In this document: positions 26,897-36,226 of the stretch, in pieces | Position numbering within the stretch: position 1 is the first letter of the stretch | How the letters are laid out: the number at the start of each line of letters is the position of its first letter | Assembly (NCBI RefSeq): GCF_042432495.1 | Contig: NZ_JBHLXC010000002.1 | Coordinates: 620,001 to 684,000 of the forward strand | Origin: Pseudochelatococcus lubricantis | Lineage (GTDB): Bacteria; Pseudomonadota; Alphaproteobacteria; Rhizobiales; Beijerinckiaceae | Direction: 5' to 3' | Length of the DNA: 64,000 bases | Notes under the pieces: generated by a model | What the model saw: the letters and a program-made list of their open reading frames with translations, nothing else | Told to the model about the DNA's origin: nothing | Databases searched by the model: none | Position numbers and translations under genes: made by a program

Positions 26897-27199
26897 ATGG
26901 GGTTTCTGGCGCGGTTTGCGGTTTGTATCGGCATTGTCTACTGGTTCGCGCCGGAGCCCGCGGGCTATCGCGCGGGCTACGAGATGCGGCAGGAGCGGGA
27001 GCGGGCCGCCGAGGTGCTGGCCGCGCTCACCGGCCTGAGCACGCGGGACGGCGCCTCGCGTGACGAGGTCGAGGCCCTTGCCGTCGAGGCGGGAAGGATG
27101 CTCGCCGCGCTCGATCCCGAAACGCGGAAGGCGCTGATCGACCGGTACTTCGGTGCCGGCGGGGGCAACCTGTCCGCCCTGAAAGGCATGATCAACTGA
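26897..27199 (+). CDS. Hypothetical protein with N-terminal membrane helix (100 aa)
   Basis: The first 20 residues (MGFLARFAVCIGIVYWFA) form a membrane helix or uncleaved signal. A charged helical segment (about 25-80) follows, ending in a glycine-rich tail. I do not recognise the family. GTG 26891, two codons upstream, is an alternative start. It is convergent with the DAHP synthase gene, and the two share a terminator hairpin. Confidence 0.6.
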   Translation: MGFLARFAVCIGIVYWFAPEPAGYRAGYEMRQERERAAEVLAALTGLSTRDGASRDEVEALAVEAGRMLAALDPETRKALIDRYFGAGGGNLSALKGMIN

Positions 27200-27222
27200 A
27201 AAGGGCCGGCTTTCGCCGGCCC
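27197..27222 (-). terminator. Terminator shared by convergent genes
   Basis: GGGCCGGC at 27203-27210 and GCCGGCCC at 27215-27222 form a perfect 8-bp stem with a TTTC loop. On the minus strand it is followed by TTTT, so it fits the end of the DAHP synthase gene 17 bases away. Confidence 0.75.
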
Positions 27223-27238
27223 TGAGCGCAGTTGGCGT

Positions 27239-28624
27239 TTACTCCGCCGCCTCCGGGAAGGCGGGCCGCCCCTTCAGCAGGCGTTCCTGCTTGAGCCGCT
27301 CCGCCACGAGGAAGGTGACGTCGAGCGCCTGTTCGGCATTGAGGCGCGGGTCGCAATGGGTATGGTAGCGGTCCGAAAGCTGATCTTCCGTCAGCGGGCG
27401 GCCGCCGCCGGTGCATTCGGTCACGTTGCGGCCGGTCATCTCCAGATGGATGCCGCCCGCATGCGTGCCTTCCGCATGGTGGATGTTGAAGAAGCTGTCG
27501 ATCTCGCTCACGATCCGCTCGAACGGCCGCGTCTTGTAGCCGCTCGCGGTGATGGTGTTGCCGTGCATCGGGTCGCACGACCACACGACCGCGCGCCCCT
27601 CCGCCTTCACCGCGCGTACCAGCGGGGGCAGGTGGTCCTGCACCTTGTCGGAGCCGAAGCGAGCGATCAGCGTCAGGCGGCCGGGCTCGTTGTCAGGGTT
27701 GAGTGCGTCGATGAGGCGCAGCAGGTCGTCAGCCTTGAGCGAGGGGCCGCACTTGAGGCCGACGGGGTTCCTGATGCCCCGGAAATACTCCACGTGCGCG
27801 TGGTCGAGCTGGCGCGTGCGGTCGCCGATCCAGATCATGTGGCCGGACGTCGCGTACCAGTCGCCGGAGGTGGAGTCGACGCGCGTCAGCGCCTCCTCAT
27901 AGCCGAGCAGCAGCGCCTCGTGGCTGGTGTAGAGCTGGGTGGCACGCATCTCCGGGTTTGATTCCGGGTCGATGCCGCACGCGCGCATGAAGTCGAGCGC
28001 TTCCGTGATGCGGTCGGCGATCTCACGGTAGCGGTTCGACAGCGGGCTGTCCTTGACGAAGCCGAGCATCCAGCGATGGGCGTTGTCGAGGTTGGCGTAG
28101 CCACCGTTCGTGAAGGCGCGCAACAGGTTCAGCGTCGCCGCCGACTGGCGGAACGCCTTGAGCTGGCGGTGCGGATCAGGCGTGCGTGCTTCTTCCGTGA
28201 AGCCGATGCCATTGACGATGTCGCCGCGGTAGCTCGGCAGCGTCACGCCGTCGACGGTCTCCGTGGGCGAGGACCGCGGCTTGGCGAACTGGCCGGCGAC
28301 GCGGCCGACCTTCACCACCGGCAGGCCGCCGGCATAGGTCAGCACCACGGCCATCTGCAGGAAGAGCCGCAGGAAATCGCGGATGGTATCGGCCGAATGT
28401 TCAGCGAAGCTCTCGGCGCAATCGCCGCCCTGCAGCAGGAAGGCCTTGCCTTCCGCCACCTTCGCGAGCTGGCGCTTCAACTGGCGGGCCTCGCCTGCAA
28501 AAACGAGGGGGGGAAAGGAGGCGAGCTGCTTCTCGACTGCCGCCAGCGTATCGACGTCCGGATAGGTCGGCACCTGCTGGATGGGCTTCGATCTCCAGCT
28601 CGACGGTGTCCAACGCTCGGTCAT
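27239..28624 (-). CDS. Class II 3-deoxy-7-phosphoheptulonate (DAHP) synthase
   Basis: The enzyme joins phosphoenolpyruvate and erythrose 4-phosphate to start the shikimate pathway. The 461-residue class II (plant/Mycobacterium-like) protein begins MTERWTPSSWRSKPIQQ and shows QGGDCAESF, the SPTETVDG loop, YTSHEALLL and WSCDPMHGNT. The class II length and signature differ from the E. coli AroFGH type. I chose ATG 28624 because relatives start at this WTPSSW segment. The following leftward genes lie elsewhere, so it is probably monocistronic, ending at the shared terminator. Confidence 0.95.
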   Translation of the reverse strand: MTERWTPSSWRSKPIQQVPTYPDVDTLAAVEKQLASFPPLVFAGEARQLKRQLAKVAEGKAFLLQGGDCAESFAEHSADTIRDFLRLFLQMAVVLTYAGGLPVVKVGRVAGQFAKPRSSPTETVDGVTLPSYRGDIVNGIGFTEEARTPDPHRQLKAFRQSAATLNLLRAFTNGGYANLDNAHRWMLGFVKDSPLSNRYREIADRITEALDFMRACGIDPESNPEMRATQLYTSHEALLLGYEEALTRVDSTSGDWYATSGHMIWIGDRTRQLDHAHVEYFRGIRNPVGLKCGPSLKADDLLRLIDALNPDNEPGRLTLIARFGSDKVQDHLPPLVRAVKAEGRAVVWSCDPMHGNTITASGYKTRPFERIVSEIDSFFNIHHAEGTHAGGIHLEMTGRNVTECTGGGRPLTEDQLSDRYHTHCDPRLNAEQALDVTFLVAERLKQERLLKGRPAFPEAAE

Positions 28625-28761
28625 GACAGACTCTCCCACACGTATTCAGTCGAATTGCGGGGCGATACGCAGCAAGACGCCGCCCCGAAACAGGATTGCC
28701 ACGTATATACGGATTGGGAACAAATTGCGAGCGGCAATTCGGCGCCGGGATGCCCGCGCGT

Positions 28762-30129
28762 TCAGGCGACGGGCGTGCGCAGCGTCACCAGTTCCTCCGC
28801 CGCCGACGGGTGCACGGCGATGGTGCGGTCGAAGTCGGCCTTGGTCGCGCCCATGGTAACGGCGATGCCCGCGAGCTGGATCATCTCGCCCGCCGCCTCG
28901 CCCACGATATGCACGCCGAGCACCCTGTCGCTCGCCCGGTCCACGACGATCTTCATCAGCACCCGTTCGGGCCCGCCCGAAAGCGTCGCCTTCATGGCAC
29001 GGAAAGACGTGCGGAAAATCGCGACATCCGCATGCTTCTCTCGCGCCTGTGCCTCCGTGAGCCCGACGGTGCCGATCTCCGGCGTGGAGAAAACGGCCGT
29101 GGGGATGACGGAGTGATCGACCTGCCAGCTCTTGCCGCCGAACACGGTGTCGGCGAAGGCGTGTCCCTCCCGGATGGCGACGGGCGTCAGGTTCACACGG
29201 TCCGTGACGTCGCCGACGGCATAGATGGAAGGGACATTGGTGCGGGAAAAGCCGTCGACCGGGATGGCGCCGTTGGGCTTCAACGCGACGCCCGCCGCGT
29301 CGAGCCCGAGGCCCCCGACGTTCGGCCGGCGGCCGATGGCCGACAGCACGGCGTCGACCGTCATCGTCGTGCCGTCCGAAAGGCTGACCTCGATCGCCGA
29401 TCCGTCCTGCGCCCGGCCCAGGCCGCTCACGGTGCGCCCCGCGAGCAGGCCGATGCCCCGTGCCGTATAGGCCGTCTCCAGCGCCGTGCGCACATCCTCG
29501 TCAAAGCCGCGCAGCAGCTTCTCGCCGCGATAGACGAGCGACGTCCGCGCGCCGAGCCCGGCGAAGATGCCGGCGAACTCGACCGCGATATAGCCCGCGC
29601 CGATCACCAGCACCCGCTGCGGCAGCGTGTCGAGATTGAACGCCTCGTTCGAGGTGATGGCAAGTTCGATCCCCGGAATGGAGGCGTCGCGCACGGGCGT
29701 GGCGCCGGTCGCGACGAGAATGGTCGTGGCGCGGATGCGTGCACCCGTGGAGAGCACGCGCACCGTATGCGCATCCTCGATCACGGCCCGGCTCCGGACA
29801 ATCGACACGCCCGCCGATTCGAGATTCGCCGCGTAGATATTCTCCAGCCGCGTGATCTCGGCGTCCTTGTTGCGGATCAGCGTCGCCCAGTCGAACGACG
29901 TTTCGCCCACGTGCCAGCCGAAGCCGGCCGCATCCGCGAACTCGCCCGCGAAGCGGCTTGCGTAGACGAGAAGCTTCTTCGGCACGCAGCCGCGGATGAC
30001 GCAGGTGCCGCCGTAGCGGAACTCTTCCGCGAGCATGACCCTCGCGCCGTGATTCGCCGCGATGCGGGCTGCCCGCACTCCCCCGGAGCCGCCTCCGATG
30101 ACGAACAGATCGACGTCGAACGTATCCAT
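28762..30129 (-). CDS. gor: Glutathione-disulfide reductase
   Basis: This 455-residue NADPH-dependent flavoprotein reduces oxidised glutathione. The FAD-binding Rossmann motif GGGSGG is at residues 12-17, the redox disulfide is C43/C48 in GGTCVIRGCVPKK, the NADPH-binding fold VIGAGYIAVEFA lies near 175 and the dimer domain ends with HPSAAEE, whose histidine-glutamate pair is the catalytic base. It lies in the order DAHP synthase-gor-DUF2059-rpiA typical of Rhizobiales and on the same strand as those genes, with an 81-base gap to the DUF2059 gene. Confidence 0.96.
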   Translation of the reverse strand: MDTFDVDLFVIGGGSGGVRAARIAANHGARVMLAEEFRYGGTCVIRGCVPKKLLVYASRFAGEFADAAGFGWHVGETSFDWATLIRNKDAEITRLENIYAANLESAGVSIVRSRAVIEDAHTVRVLSTGARIRATTILVATGATPVRDASIPGIELAITSNEAFNLDTLPQRVLVIGAGYIAVEFAGIFAGLGARTSLVYRGEKLLRGFDEDVRTALETAYTARGIGLLAGRTVSGLGRAQDGSAIEVSLSDGTTMTVDAVLSAIGRRPNVGGLGLDAAGVALKPNGAIPVDGFSRTNVPSIYAVGDVTDRVNLTPVAIREGHAFADTVFGGKSWQVDHSVIPTAVFSTPEIGTVGLTEAQAREKHADVAIFRTSFRAMKATLSGGPERVLMKIVVDRASDRVLGVHIVGEAAGEMIQLAGIAVTMGATKADFDRTIAVHPSAAEELVTLRTPVA

Positions 30130-30210
30130 GACCCAATCTCCCAGGCAGCGCGCGGCGGGCGAGCGCGCCGCCCTGTCAGCATCGCACCGTCGTCAGATAT
30201 CGCGACCGTG

Positions 30211-30780
30211 TCAAATATCGTGACCCTTCTTGCGCATTTCCTCGCGCGCCCGGCTGACGATGAAGGCCGACACATCCCCGACCCACGTGTTCATCGCGCC
30301 GAACAGATCCTCCAGCACCAGCGGCTGGGTGGCGACATACTGCTGCCCGGCCGTCGACTGGAAGAACGCGCGGATTTCGGTCAGGTTCTGCTCGTTGATG
30401 CGGTTGGCCAGGATGCGCGCCGAGGCAGTCAGGATATCCTGCTTGCGCGCCTCCAGCTCGGGCTTCAGCTGCTCCAGCACGGCGTTGAGGTCGGCGGAAA
30501 TCTCCGGCCGGGTGATGTATGTCTGGCGGACCTGGTCGGCGAAGGTCGGCAGCATGCCGTCGAACGTGCGCGCGATACCGGACAGGATGACGACGTCGCG
30601 GGCCACATCGACGTGGCTCTGCGAGAGTGCCGGAGAGGACGGCAGGCTGGTCGCCGGCTGCTGCTGCTGCGCACGCGCCGGGAGCGCCGAGGCCGCGACG
30701 CCGGCGGCAAGGGCGCAGGACGCGGCCGCGCCCAGAAAAAGATGTCGTGCGGAAAGACGGTTGAAGACGGGACTTTTCAT
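30211..30780 (-). CDS. DUF2059 family exported protein
   Basis: The 189-residue protein has a signal peptide (about residues 1-38, ending ARAQQ) and an all-helical domain with the DUF2059 pattern: FDGMLPTFADQVRQTYI, ILANRINEQNLTEIRAFFQSTAGQQYV. The function is unknown; the family recurs between gor and rpiA in Rhizobiales, probably in one transcript. I chose ATG 30780 because it starts the signal peptide; the frame runs much further upstream, overlapping rpiA in another frame. Confidence 0.9.
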   Translation of the reverse strand: MKSPVFNRLSARHLFLGAAASCALAAGVAASALPARAQQQQPATSLPSSPALSQSHVDVARDVVILSGIARTFDGMLPTFADQVRQTYITRPEISADLNAVLEQLKPELEARKQDILTASARILANRINEQNLTEIRAFFQSTAGQQYVATQPLVLEDLFGAMNTWVGDVSAFIVSRAREEMRKKGHDI

Positions 30781-30971
30781 TGGGATCTCCTGAGTGCAGA
30801 ACAGCGGCCGTGCCGGACGAAAACAAATCCGCCGCTCTACCTCTTTGCCTGTGCGTTGAATGGAGCCAAGAAGGGTATCCGTTCCGGGGTTCGATGCGTC
30901 AGGCGGGCTTATCAGAATTTTTCCAGATCGGTAAGGCCCGATGATGGCCCGATCTGCGTGCGGATGCGTGA

Positions 30972-31670
30972 TCAGCCGGCGCTGTTCTCGATGACGACGA
31001 CGCCCCCTTCCGTCGCGAGAAACGCCGTCGAGCACATCCCGATGAAGAGACCGTGCTCCATGACGCCCGGGACGGCATTGAGCGCGGTCGCGAGCGTCTC
31101 TGGCTCGTGGATGACGCCGAACGCGATGTCGAGGATGTAATGGCCGCCGTCGGTGACGAAGGGGACGGCGCCCGCGCGGCGCAACGTCACGGCGCCCTGG
31201 CTGCCGAAGTGCGCCGCGATCTTTTCCACCGCCGCCTGCGTCGCCGCGAGGCCGAAGGGCACGACCTCGACGGGCAGCGGGAAGCGGCCGAGGCCGGCGA
31301 CGCGCTTCGAGGCATCGGCTATGACCACCATGCGGGCACTGGCGGCGGCCACGATCTTTTCGCGCAGCAGCGCGCCGCCGCCGCCCTTGATGAGGCGCAG
31401 GCGGTCGTCGAACTCGTCCGCGCCGTCAACGGTGAGGTCGAGCCGCGGCGTCTCGTCGAGCGTGGTCAGGCGGATGCCCTCCGCCTCCGCCTGGGCGCGG
31501 GTCTCCTCCGAGGTGGGAACGCCGACGACATGAAGGCCCTGGCGGACGCGATCGCCCAGCAGTGCGACGAAATGGCGCGCGGTCGAACCGGTGCCAAGCC
31601 CCAGCCGCATGCCCGGTTCCACGAGTTCGATGGCGCGCGCGGCGGCCTCGCGCTTCAAGGTTTCGCTCAC
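30972..31670 (-). CDS. rpiA: Ribose-5-phosphate isomerase A
   Basis: RpiA interconverts ribose 5-phosphate and ribulose 5-phosphate in the pentose phosphate pathway. The 232-residue protein has GLGTGSTARHFV (about residues 25-36), DGADEFDD (about 79-86) and KGGGGALLREKI (about 91-102), which form the active site. There is no ATG in frame near this point. The GTG at 31670 is preceded by GGAGG about nine bases upstream and gives the normal family length. The upstream gene ends 17 bases away, so the two are probably cotranscribed. Confidence 0.95.
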   Translation of the reverse strand: MSETLKREAAARAIELVEPGMRLGLGTGSTARHFVALLGDRVRQGLHVVGVPTSEETRAQAEAEGIRLTTLDETPRLDLTVDGADEFDDRLRLIKGGGGALLREKIVAAASARMVVIADASKRVAGLGRFPLPVEVVPFGLAATQAAVEKIAAHFGSQGAVTLRRAGAVPFVTDGGHYILDIAFGVIHEPETLATALNAVPGVMEHGLFIGMCSTAFLATEGGVVVIENSAG

Positions 31671-31687
31671 TCGGCATCCTCCTGCGG

Positions 31688-32242
31688 TTACTGGGCCGGG
31701 GTGGTGGGGGGCTGCGGCGCGTGGTTGCCGTTGGAGATGTCCGTCTGCGACTGCGTTCCGGCCTGGCCGGGGGCGGCAGGGCCGGACTTGTCGGCGGCGC
31801 TCAACTGGGGCGTGCAGACCACGTGGATGTTGAACACATAGCAGCTGCTGATCTCGCCCGTGCGGTAGTTCACCCGGAAAACGCCGCTCTCGCGCGTGTG
31901 GTTGGAGGGAACCAGCCCGTATTCGCCGAGTGCCTGCGGCCCCGCGCCCTCGCCGGCCGGGAAACAGAAGGTGACGCCGATCGTGCCTTCCTTCAGGCCG
32001 TACTGGCAGGCGCCGACCTCTCCCGTCGCCGTGTTGACGCGGTAGATGCGGTTCAGGTCCGCCTGCGGCGCGGGCGCGAAGGCGAAAGGCGCCGCACCGC
32101 TCAGCAGGACGAGCGCGAAGACGCCGCCCAGGACCCTGGATGCCAACGGCAGACAGGCTGAGGCGCGGCGGCGGCCATCCGCCGGGGATGCCGTCTCTAT
32201 GGGCAGCGATCGATAAGTGGACGATCGACAAGTGTCCGTCAT
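31688..32242 (-). CDS. Hypothetical exported protein with an internal repeat (184 aa)
   Basis: A long N-terminal region ends in a hydrophobic helix (about residues 38-55, ending SGAAPFAFA) that acts as signal or anchor. The mature part contains two similar units, YRVNTATGEVGACQY at about 67-81 and FRVNYRTGEISSCYV at about 122-136, each with the pattern RVN, TGE and a cysteine. A proline- and glutamine-rich tail follows. I chose ATG 32242 with GAGAGG eight bases upstream; a start at 32272 is possible. It sits directly upstream of rpiA. The function is unknown. Confidence 0.7.
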   Translation of the reverse strand: MTDTCRSSTYRSLPIETASPADGRRRASACLPLASRVLGGVFALVLLSGAAPFAFAPAPQADLNRIYRVNTATGEVGACQYGLKEGTIGVTFCFPAGEGAGPQALGEYGLVPSNHTRESGVFRVNYRTGEISSCYVFNIHVVCTPQLSAADKSGPAAPGQAGTQSQTDISNGNHAPQPPTTPAQ

Positions 32243-32467
32243 GAAGGTGCCTCTCAAGAAGATGTCCGTCATGGCACGTTCGCCCGTGAACGCCCGGCGG
32301 CCCGACCGGCCGTTCATAGCATTCCTCGCCTCCGCCGTCAGCCACCGGACGCGGATTCCACAGGATGACGGCAGCATCGGCGCCGGTTTCGCGCTGTTGC
32401 CGGCCGCCCGCGCAGCGCCTATAGTCCGCGCGACGTTCCTTCCCTCATACAGCGACGAAATCCGACC

Positions 32468-33181
32468 ATGTCCGACAATGAGCGCCCGATTGCCGTATTC
32501 GACCTCGATGGCACGCTTGCCGATACGGCGCCCGATCTCATCGCGGCCCTCAACGCGGTGCTGACTGAAGAGGACGTGCCGCCGCTCGGCGTCGCGGAGG
32601 CGCGCGACCTGATCGGCGCGGGTGCGCGTTCGCTCATCCAGCGCGGCCTGCAGGTGGCCGGCCACGCCACGATCGACGACGCCCGGCTGGAGAGGATGTT
32701 CCGCTCCTTCCTCGCCCACTACGGCGAGCACCTCAACGACCACACGACGCTGTTTCCCGGCGTCACGGAATCGCTCGACAGGTTCGCCGATGCGGGCTGG
32801 ATACTGGCCGTCTGCACCAACAAATACGAGAATCACTCGCTGCAGTTGCTCGACCTGCTCGGCATCGCAGACCGCTTCACGGCCATCTGCGGCCGCGACA
32901 CCTTCCCCTATTTCAAGCCCGACCCGCGCCACCTGACGCTCACGATCGAACGCGCCGGGGGATCGCCGCGACAGGCGATCATGGTGGGCGATTCGCAGAC
33001 CGACATCAAGACCGCGCGCGCTGCCGGCATCCCGGTCGTGGCCGTGCCTTTCGGCTACAGCGACATCCCGGTGGCCGAACTGGCGCCCGACCGGCTGATC
33101 AACCATTTCGACGATCTGTGGACAGCGGCGGTGGAAATCACCGGTTACGGCCAAAAGCAGCCGAAAACGACGCTTTCATGA
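32468..33181 (+). CDS. gph: Phosphoglycolate phosphatase (HAD family)
   Basis: The 237-residue HAD hydrolase has the nucleophile pair D12 and D14 in FDLDGTL, a helical cap, CTNKYE as motif II near residue 117, and VGDSQTDIKTARAAGIP near 172-188. It dephosphorylates 2-phosphoglycolate, formed by DNA repair and by oxygenase side reactions. Divergent from the gene at 31688 and close to rpiA, as in other Rhizobiales. It is followed by tRNA-Val. Confidence 0.92.
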   Translation: MSDNERPIAVFDLDGTLADTAPDLIAALNAVLTEEDVPPLGVAEARDLIGAGARSLIQRGLQVAGHATIDDARLERMFRSFLAHYGEHLNDHTTLFPGVTESLDRFADAGWILAVCTNKYENHSLQLLDLLGIADRFTAICGRDTFPYFKPDPRHLTLTIERAGGSPRQAIMVGDSQTDIKTARAAGIPVVAVPFGYSDIPVAELAPDRLINHFDDLWTAAVEITGYGQKQPKTTLS

Positions 33182-33335
33182 ACGAGACCGCTTGACGGAA
33201 GGCGCGGAGCTTCTTAGAAGGCATGTCACACGCTCCGCGCAGCAAACAGGCGGGGAGCTTCATGCTTTATACCCGATGCCTCGCTGGATGACGCGATGCT
33301 CGTCATCGGCAGCGGGACGGCAGCATGATCTGGAT

Positions 33336-33410
33336 GGGCGGTTAGCTCAGCGGTAGAGCACTGCTTTCACACGGCAGGGGTCACAGGTTCAAACCCTGTA
33401 CCGCCCACCA
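33336..33410 (+). tRNA. tRNA-Val (CAC)
   Basis: The 75-base sequence folds with acceptor stem GGGCGGT/ACCGCCC, D arm TAGCTCAGCGGTAGAGC, anticodon stem CTGCT/GGCAG with loop TTCACAC (anticodon CAC), T arm CAGGTTCAAACCCTG and an encoded CCA. It has no element inserted. Confidence 0.96.
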
Positions 33411-33581
33411 TCCAAAGCCTGCAGATATAAAATTTCCTGAGGCGTTGGCTGCGCGCGCTGGAGCGGGCGTTTGAAGCCCGTTACCATCCTGCGCAACGCA
33501 CAAAAGCCAGCATCCCCGCCCAGCTTCTTGCCGGCCGGCGTGGACGGGTGCCGATGTCTTGAGGCCGATCCGTGCTGTCGC

Positions 33582-34514
33582 TCAGCCCGCGCGCAGGATG
33601 GCGTCGGCGGCAATGCCGGCGAAGAGGAGAAGGCCGGCGTCGCGGTTCGATTTGAACAGCGTCAGTGCCAGATCGCCGTTGGCCGGATCAAGGGATTTGA
33701 CCTGCCAGGCGAGATGCGCGGCGAACAGCGCCAGCCCGACATAGGCGGCGAGGCCCGCTCCGGCGGAGATCAGCGCGCCGAACACCAGCACGGCGGCCGC
33801 AGCGTAGCAGGCCGCTATCCCCTGACGCACGCGCGCGCCGAACAGCCGGGCGGAGGACTTGATACCGACGATGGCGTCGTCCTCGATGTCCTGCAGCGCG
33901 TAGATCGTGTCGTAGCCGATGGTCCACAGAATCGCGGCGGCATAGGTCAGGATGGCGGGCGTGTCGACGCTGCCCGCTATCGCCGACCATCCCACGAGGC
34001 CGCCCCAGGCGAAGGCGAGGCCGAGCACGAGCTGCGGGATCGGCATGATGCGCTTCATGAACGGATAGGCGGCGACAATAATGAGCGAGGAAAAGCCGAG
34101 AATGATGGTGGGGCGGTTGAATTGCAGCAGCACGCACAGCCCGAGCAGGCAGAGCCCGATGAGGAACAGGAGCGCCTGCTTCGCGCTCACCTGCCCCGCA
34201 GGCAGGGGGCGATGGCGCGAGCGCGCCACCTGCGCGTCGAGATCGCGGTCGACGATGTCGTTGTAGGTCGTGCCCGCGCCGCGCATGGCGACCGTGCCGA
34301 CGATGAACAGCATCAGGTGCCAGACATCCGGATAAAGGCCGAAGGCTCCCGAGGCGAGCGCCGACGACCACCAGCACGGCAGCAACAGCAGCCAACTGCC
34401 GATGGGCCGCTCGATCCGCGCGAGACGCAGGTAGGGGCGCCACTGAACCGGCGCGTGCCTGTCAACCCAGTTGTCGGGCCGGGCGTCCGGCAACGGCTGG
34501 TCGGCGCGGGTCAT
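33582..34514 (-). CDS. ubiA: 4-hydroxybenzoate polyprenyltransferase
   Basis: UbiA attaches the polyprenyl tail to 4-hydroxybenzoate in ubiquinone synthesis, in the inner membrane. The 310-residue protein has about eight membrane spans and both aspartate motifs that bind the magnesium-diphosphate: NDIVDRDLD with N85, D86, D89 and D93, and the DIEDDAIVGIKSSA motif near residues 205-218. It is one base from the next leftward gene upstream (34516), suggesting one transcript. Confidence 0.96.
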   Translation of the reverse strand: MTRADQPLPDARPDNWVDRHAPVQWRPYLRLARIERPIGSWLLLLPCWWSSALASGAFGLYPDVWHLMLFIVGTVAMRGAGTTYNDIVDRDLDAQVARSRHRPLPAGQVSAKQALLFLIGLCLLGLCVLLQFNRPTIILGFSSLIIVAAYPFMKRIMPIPQLVLGLAFAWGGLVGWSAIAGSVDTPAILTYAAAILWTIGYDTIYALQDIEDDAIVGIKSSARLFGARVRQGIAACYAAAAVLVFGALISAGAGLAAYVGLALFAAHLAWQVKSLDPANGDLALTLFKSNRDAGLLLFAGIAADAILRAG

Positions 34515-34515
34515 G

Positions 34516-35016
34516 TCACAGCGCGCCTTGCGGAATTCTTATCTGGCCGGTCACAGGGTCGCCGGCGCTGCCGCCCAGCATGGGCGACTGGCTCTGCTGC
34601 TGCTGTTGCCGCTGGACTTCGCGCGCGCGCTTTTCCATGGTGGCCTGCTGGGTGGCCGCCTTGCAGGCCTGCCCCCGGATCTGCACGGCCTTGGCGTTGT
34701 CGGCCTTGAAACCCTGGATGAACTGGTCGGGAATCTGGCACCAGTCCTTGTTGCTCTCAAGCCATTTCAGCGTGGCGCTGCCGTTCGACACCAGACTGCC
34801 GAACAGCGAACAGGCCGCTTTGGGGTTGGGGCGCTTGCCGAGCTTGTTGATCCGCGCGACGAGTGCCTTGCGATCCTCCAGATAGGTCGAAATCTTCTGG
34901 CAGCTCGATGCCTGTGCATGCGCGACCTGCACGGTTCCCCCGACGAGAGAGGCTGAGGACAGCACCACTGCAACGACCGCCCCGATCCGCACGCAAAGGA
35001 TAGCGGCTCGCTTCAT
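34516..35016 (-). CDS. Hypothetical exported protein (166 aa)
   Basis: A signal peptide (about residues 1-35, ending AHAQA) leads into a small helical domain with several cysteines (SCQKI, ACSLF, WCQIP, QACKA) that could form two disulfides. A glutamine-rich segment and a flexible tail follow. I chose ATG 35016, which starts the signal peptide; the frame extends 26 codons upstream. I do not recognise the family. It precedes ubiA by one base on the same strand. Confidence 0.75.
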   Translation of the reverse strand: MKRAAILCVRIGAVVAVVLSSASLVGGTVQVAHAQASSCQKISTYLEDRKALVARINKLGKRPNPKAACSLFGSLVSNGSATLKWLESNKDWCQIPDQFIQGFKADNAKAVQIRGQACKAATQQATMEKRAREVQRQQQQQSQSPMLGGSAGDPVTGQIRIPQGAL

Positions 35017-35396
35017 ATTCCACCCTCTCCGATCATGACGAAAACAACCAATAGACAAACCGCGCCCCCGACGCCGATCCACTGCAGTTGTCATACCCTG
35101 CTTTCCGCGGCGGGCAAATGCGATTATGCAAGTTTACCGCACCGGAACATCCGTCGCCAGTTCCTTCAGCGGCACTTCCGTCCTGTAACATAGGCAATGC
35201 ACGCCGTCTCACAATACACTGTTGCGCGAGTTCGCGGCCAGCGGGAAAATTTGATGCGGCGGACGGGTATCGCTATTCCCTCACCGGAGACGAAGGCCGG
35301 TCGGGCGGGGGCTTTTCGGTTTGACGCCGTACCGGGCCGGCGATAGTCAGGCGGACGCGCAGTCCACATGTCCGCCGCATACGGCAGGGAGACATC
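35017..35396. other. Divergent intergenic region, no gene seen
   Basis: About 380 bases separate the leftward exported protein from rsmE. There are only chance reading frames here. GGGAG before the rsmE start is the one clear signal. Confidence 0.4.
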
Positions 35397-36170
35397 TTGA
35401 GCGATTACGATTTTTCGGCGCCGCGGCTTTTCGTCCAGGCAGCGATTGCCGCGGGCGAGGCGATTGCGCTCGACAAGGCGCAGGCCAACTATCTGGGCAA
35501 CGTCTTGCGCCTGTCTTCCGGCGACGGGGTGCTGATCTTCAACGGACGCGACGGCGAGTGGCTCGCGCGCGTCGAGCAGGGCGGGCGCAGGGTCGCGGGA
35601 TTGATGCCGGAAAAGCAGACGCGCCCGCAGCCGCCAGGGCCCGATCTCCTCTGCCTGTTCGCCCCGCTGAAGCACGCGCGGCTCGATTACATGGTGCAGA
35701 AGGCGGTGGAAATGGGCGCCAGCGTGCTGGCGCCGGTGCTGACGCGCCGCACGCAGGTCTCCCGCGTCAATCTGGAACGCATGGAGGCCAATGCCGTCGA
35801 GGCGGCCGAGCAGTGCGGCATCCTCGCCATTCCCGCCGTGCGCGAGCCGGCGCGCCTCGACGATGCGCTGGCGCGGCTCGAACCGGGGCGGCTGCTCGTG
35901 TTCTGCGATGAGGGCGCGCCGGTGGCGAATGCCGTCGCGGCACTTGCGCAGGCCCGGGAGGAGGGGGCGCACGCCGGAATAGCCGTGCTGATCGGTCCGG
36001 AAGGCGGGTTCGACGAGGCGGAGCGCGATCTGATTCTCGCGCGTCCCGATACGGTGCGGCTGTCGCTCGGCCCGCGCATCCTGCGCGCGGATACGGCGGC
36101 AGTGGCCGCTCTTGCCGTTGTGCAGGCGGTGCTCGGCGACTGGTGCGGGAACGAGGCGGCTTCCGGCTGA
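35397..36170 (+). CDS. rsmE: 16S rRNA m3U1498 methyltransferase
   Basis: RsmE is a SPOUT-family enzyme that methylates U1498 of 16S rRNA. The 257-residue protein has an N-terminal PUA-like domain and the C-terminal knotted SAM-binding fold: LIGPEGGFDEAE near residues 200-211 and SLGPRILRADTAA near 223-235. The start is TTG at 35397, supported by GGGAG ten bases upstream and by the family N-terminus; no ATG lies nearby in frame. Confidence 0.94.
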   Translation: MSDYDFSAPRLFVQAAIAAGEAIALDKAQANYLGNVLRLSSGDGVLIFNGRDGEWLARVEQGGRRVAGLMPEKQTRPQPPGPDLLCLFAPLKHARLDYMVQKAVEMGASVLAPVLTRRTQVSRVNLERMEANAVEAAEQCGILAIPAVREPARLDDALARLEPGRLLVFCDEGAPVANAVAALAQAREEGAHAGIAVLIGPEGGFDEAERDLILARPDTVRLSLGPRILRADTAAVAALAVVQAVLGDWCGNEAASG

Positions 36171-36226
36171 AGCGCCATCCCGCCCTGTCTCTAGCGGCGT
36201 CCGCTTCCGGAGATCGAGCCGGCCGT

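Noticed and set aside
28696..31140. Rightward reading frame of 814 codons across gor and the DUF2059 gene
   Set aside because: It is antisense to two clear genes and spans their intergenic gap. No recognisable domains are present.
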